DNA of 7,593 nucleotides from Azoarcus sp. (GTDB lineage: Bacteria; Pseudomonadota; Gammaproteobacteria; Burkholderiales; Rhodocyclaceae). Shown here one piece after another: positions 7,062 through 7,593 of this stretch; the first letter of the stretch is position 1; every line of letters starts with the position of its first letter. A program made the translations under genes and the position numbers. Location of the stretch: positions 1-7,593 of the forward strand of contig JAITWP010000171.1 of the NCBI GenBank assembly GCA_031285365.1. Reading direction: 5' to 3'. The notes beneath the pieces were generated by a model. The model saw only the letters and a program-made list of their open reading frames with translations, was not told the DNA's origin and did no database searches.

Positions 7062-7593
7062 TCATCGTTTGTTCGTTATCCCGAGTTTTCTGTTGGTGAA
7101 TGTCCAGGTACGGGTGATGTCAATCACTTCGTAATCCTTGGCAATCTCGGGGGGGAATGGCGCGTAGGGTTCACCCAAGCGGGCGATCTTTAGCGCCGCT
7201 TCGTTCAGAACCGGATATTTTGAATGACGGTGAATGACGATCTTGTCGATGCTTCCGTCTTTTTTGATGGAAACCGTTATCAGCAAGTTGTCGTACATCT
7301 TTCCGCGTGCGGCAGCGGGGTAGTGCAGTTCGCTGATGTGTTCGATCTTGGCACGCCAGTCTTCGTAGTACCGGGCAAAATTGGATTGTCGTGCGCGCAC
7401 GCCGGTGATCTGTCCGCGGCGCGGGCGCTGGTTGTAGGCACGGGTCTGTTCAGCTATTTCGGCTTCCAGTTCAAGGATCATCGCTGCAGTGTCCGCAGCG
7501 TCCGGGCCGATGGCAGGCTGCGGTACGGCGGGTTTGTCCTCGTCGGGGGTTGCCTTGATGGCGACGGAGCTTTCCTTCTGGGTCAAAATCTGC
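7062..7593 (-). CDS. TonB-family energy transducer, C-terminal part, 5'-truncated by window edge
   Basis: This is a periplasmic TonB-type protein. Such proteins carry proton-motive energy from ExbB/ExbD to outer-membrane transporters. The frame stays open through the right edge, where codons ATT and CAG precede a TTG at 7586, so the true start and any N-terminal membrane anchor lie outside. The visible 176 or so residues begin with a short Pro-containing linker (DEDKPAVPQPAIGPD), then a likely helical stretch (AAMILELEAEIAEQTRAYNQR). The C-terminal domain follows: YYEDWRAKIEHISELHYP, then LLITVSIKKDGSIDKIVI, then LNEAALKIARLGEPYAPFP and TRTWTF. These fit the TonB_C pattern of YP, a beta hairpin with DG, an LxxAAL helix and an FxPFP turn. 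The usual SSG after the hairpin is replaced by HSKYP. Its place just before aroE suggests a shared transcript. The transporter it serves, if any, is unknown. Confidence 0.85.
   Translation of the reverse strand, partial: QILTQKESSVAIKATPDEDKPAVPQPAIGPDAADTAAMILELEAEIAEQTRAYNQRPRRGQITGVRARQSNFARYYEDWRAKIEHISELHYPAAARGKMYDNLLITVSIKKDGSIDKIVIHRHSKYPVLNEAALKIARLGEPYAPFPPEIAKDYEVIDITRTWTFTNRKLGITNKR

Noticed and set aside
1..7593. Mobile elements, CRISPR arrays, tRNA or rRNA genes, toxin-antitoxin or defence systems
   Set aside because: I saw no transposase or integrase, direct-repeat array, RNA gene pattern or defence gene. All coding space is taken by core families plus one lipoprotein.

Overview
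The window looks like core chromosome of a GC-rich betaproteobacterium. The Nitrosomonadales/Sulfuricella-Gallionella neighbourhood is my best guess from protein style and gene order, but it is not proven. All seven full or nearly full genes belong to housekeeping families. Coding density is very high, and I see no mobile element, CRISPR array, rRNA or tRNA. No stretch of more than 300 bases lacks a gene.

Layout: (1) Positions 1-1394, minus strand, hold the 5' part of a YbaL/KefB-type cation:proton antiporter; its TrkA-N domain runs off the left edge. (2) A 150-bp divergent intergenic region (1395-1544) must carry the start signals for both the antiporter and the rightward genes. (3) Positions 1545-5422, plus strand, hold a compact rightward series: trpS (with a C-terminal extension), murB (overlapping trpS by 20 nt), apaH (41-nt gap), and a gene for a predicted lipoprotein with no assigned function (53-nt gap). 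(4) A short convergent gap (5423-5484) has no clear terminator. (5) Positions 5485-7593 hold a leftward series read tonB-like -> aroE -> mtgA. aroE and mtgA overlap by 4 nt. The tonB-like gene enters from beyond the right edge.

How the genes relate: MurB makes the UDP-MurNAc precursor and MtgA polymerises lipid II glycan strands, so both convergent clusters contribute to the cell wall. AroE feeds chorismate, and hence tryptophan, the substrate that TrpS loads on tRNA. ApaH removes Ap4A, a side product of aminoacyl-tRNA synthetases, so its position downstream of a synthetase gene makes physiological sense. The lipoprotein and the TonB-type protein are envelope components.

I found no convincing undescribed system. 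The least explained items are the lipoprotein at 4751-5422, the small DUF1508/YegP-like domain at the end of TrpRS, and the unusual TonB-type C-terminal domain.
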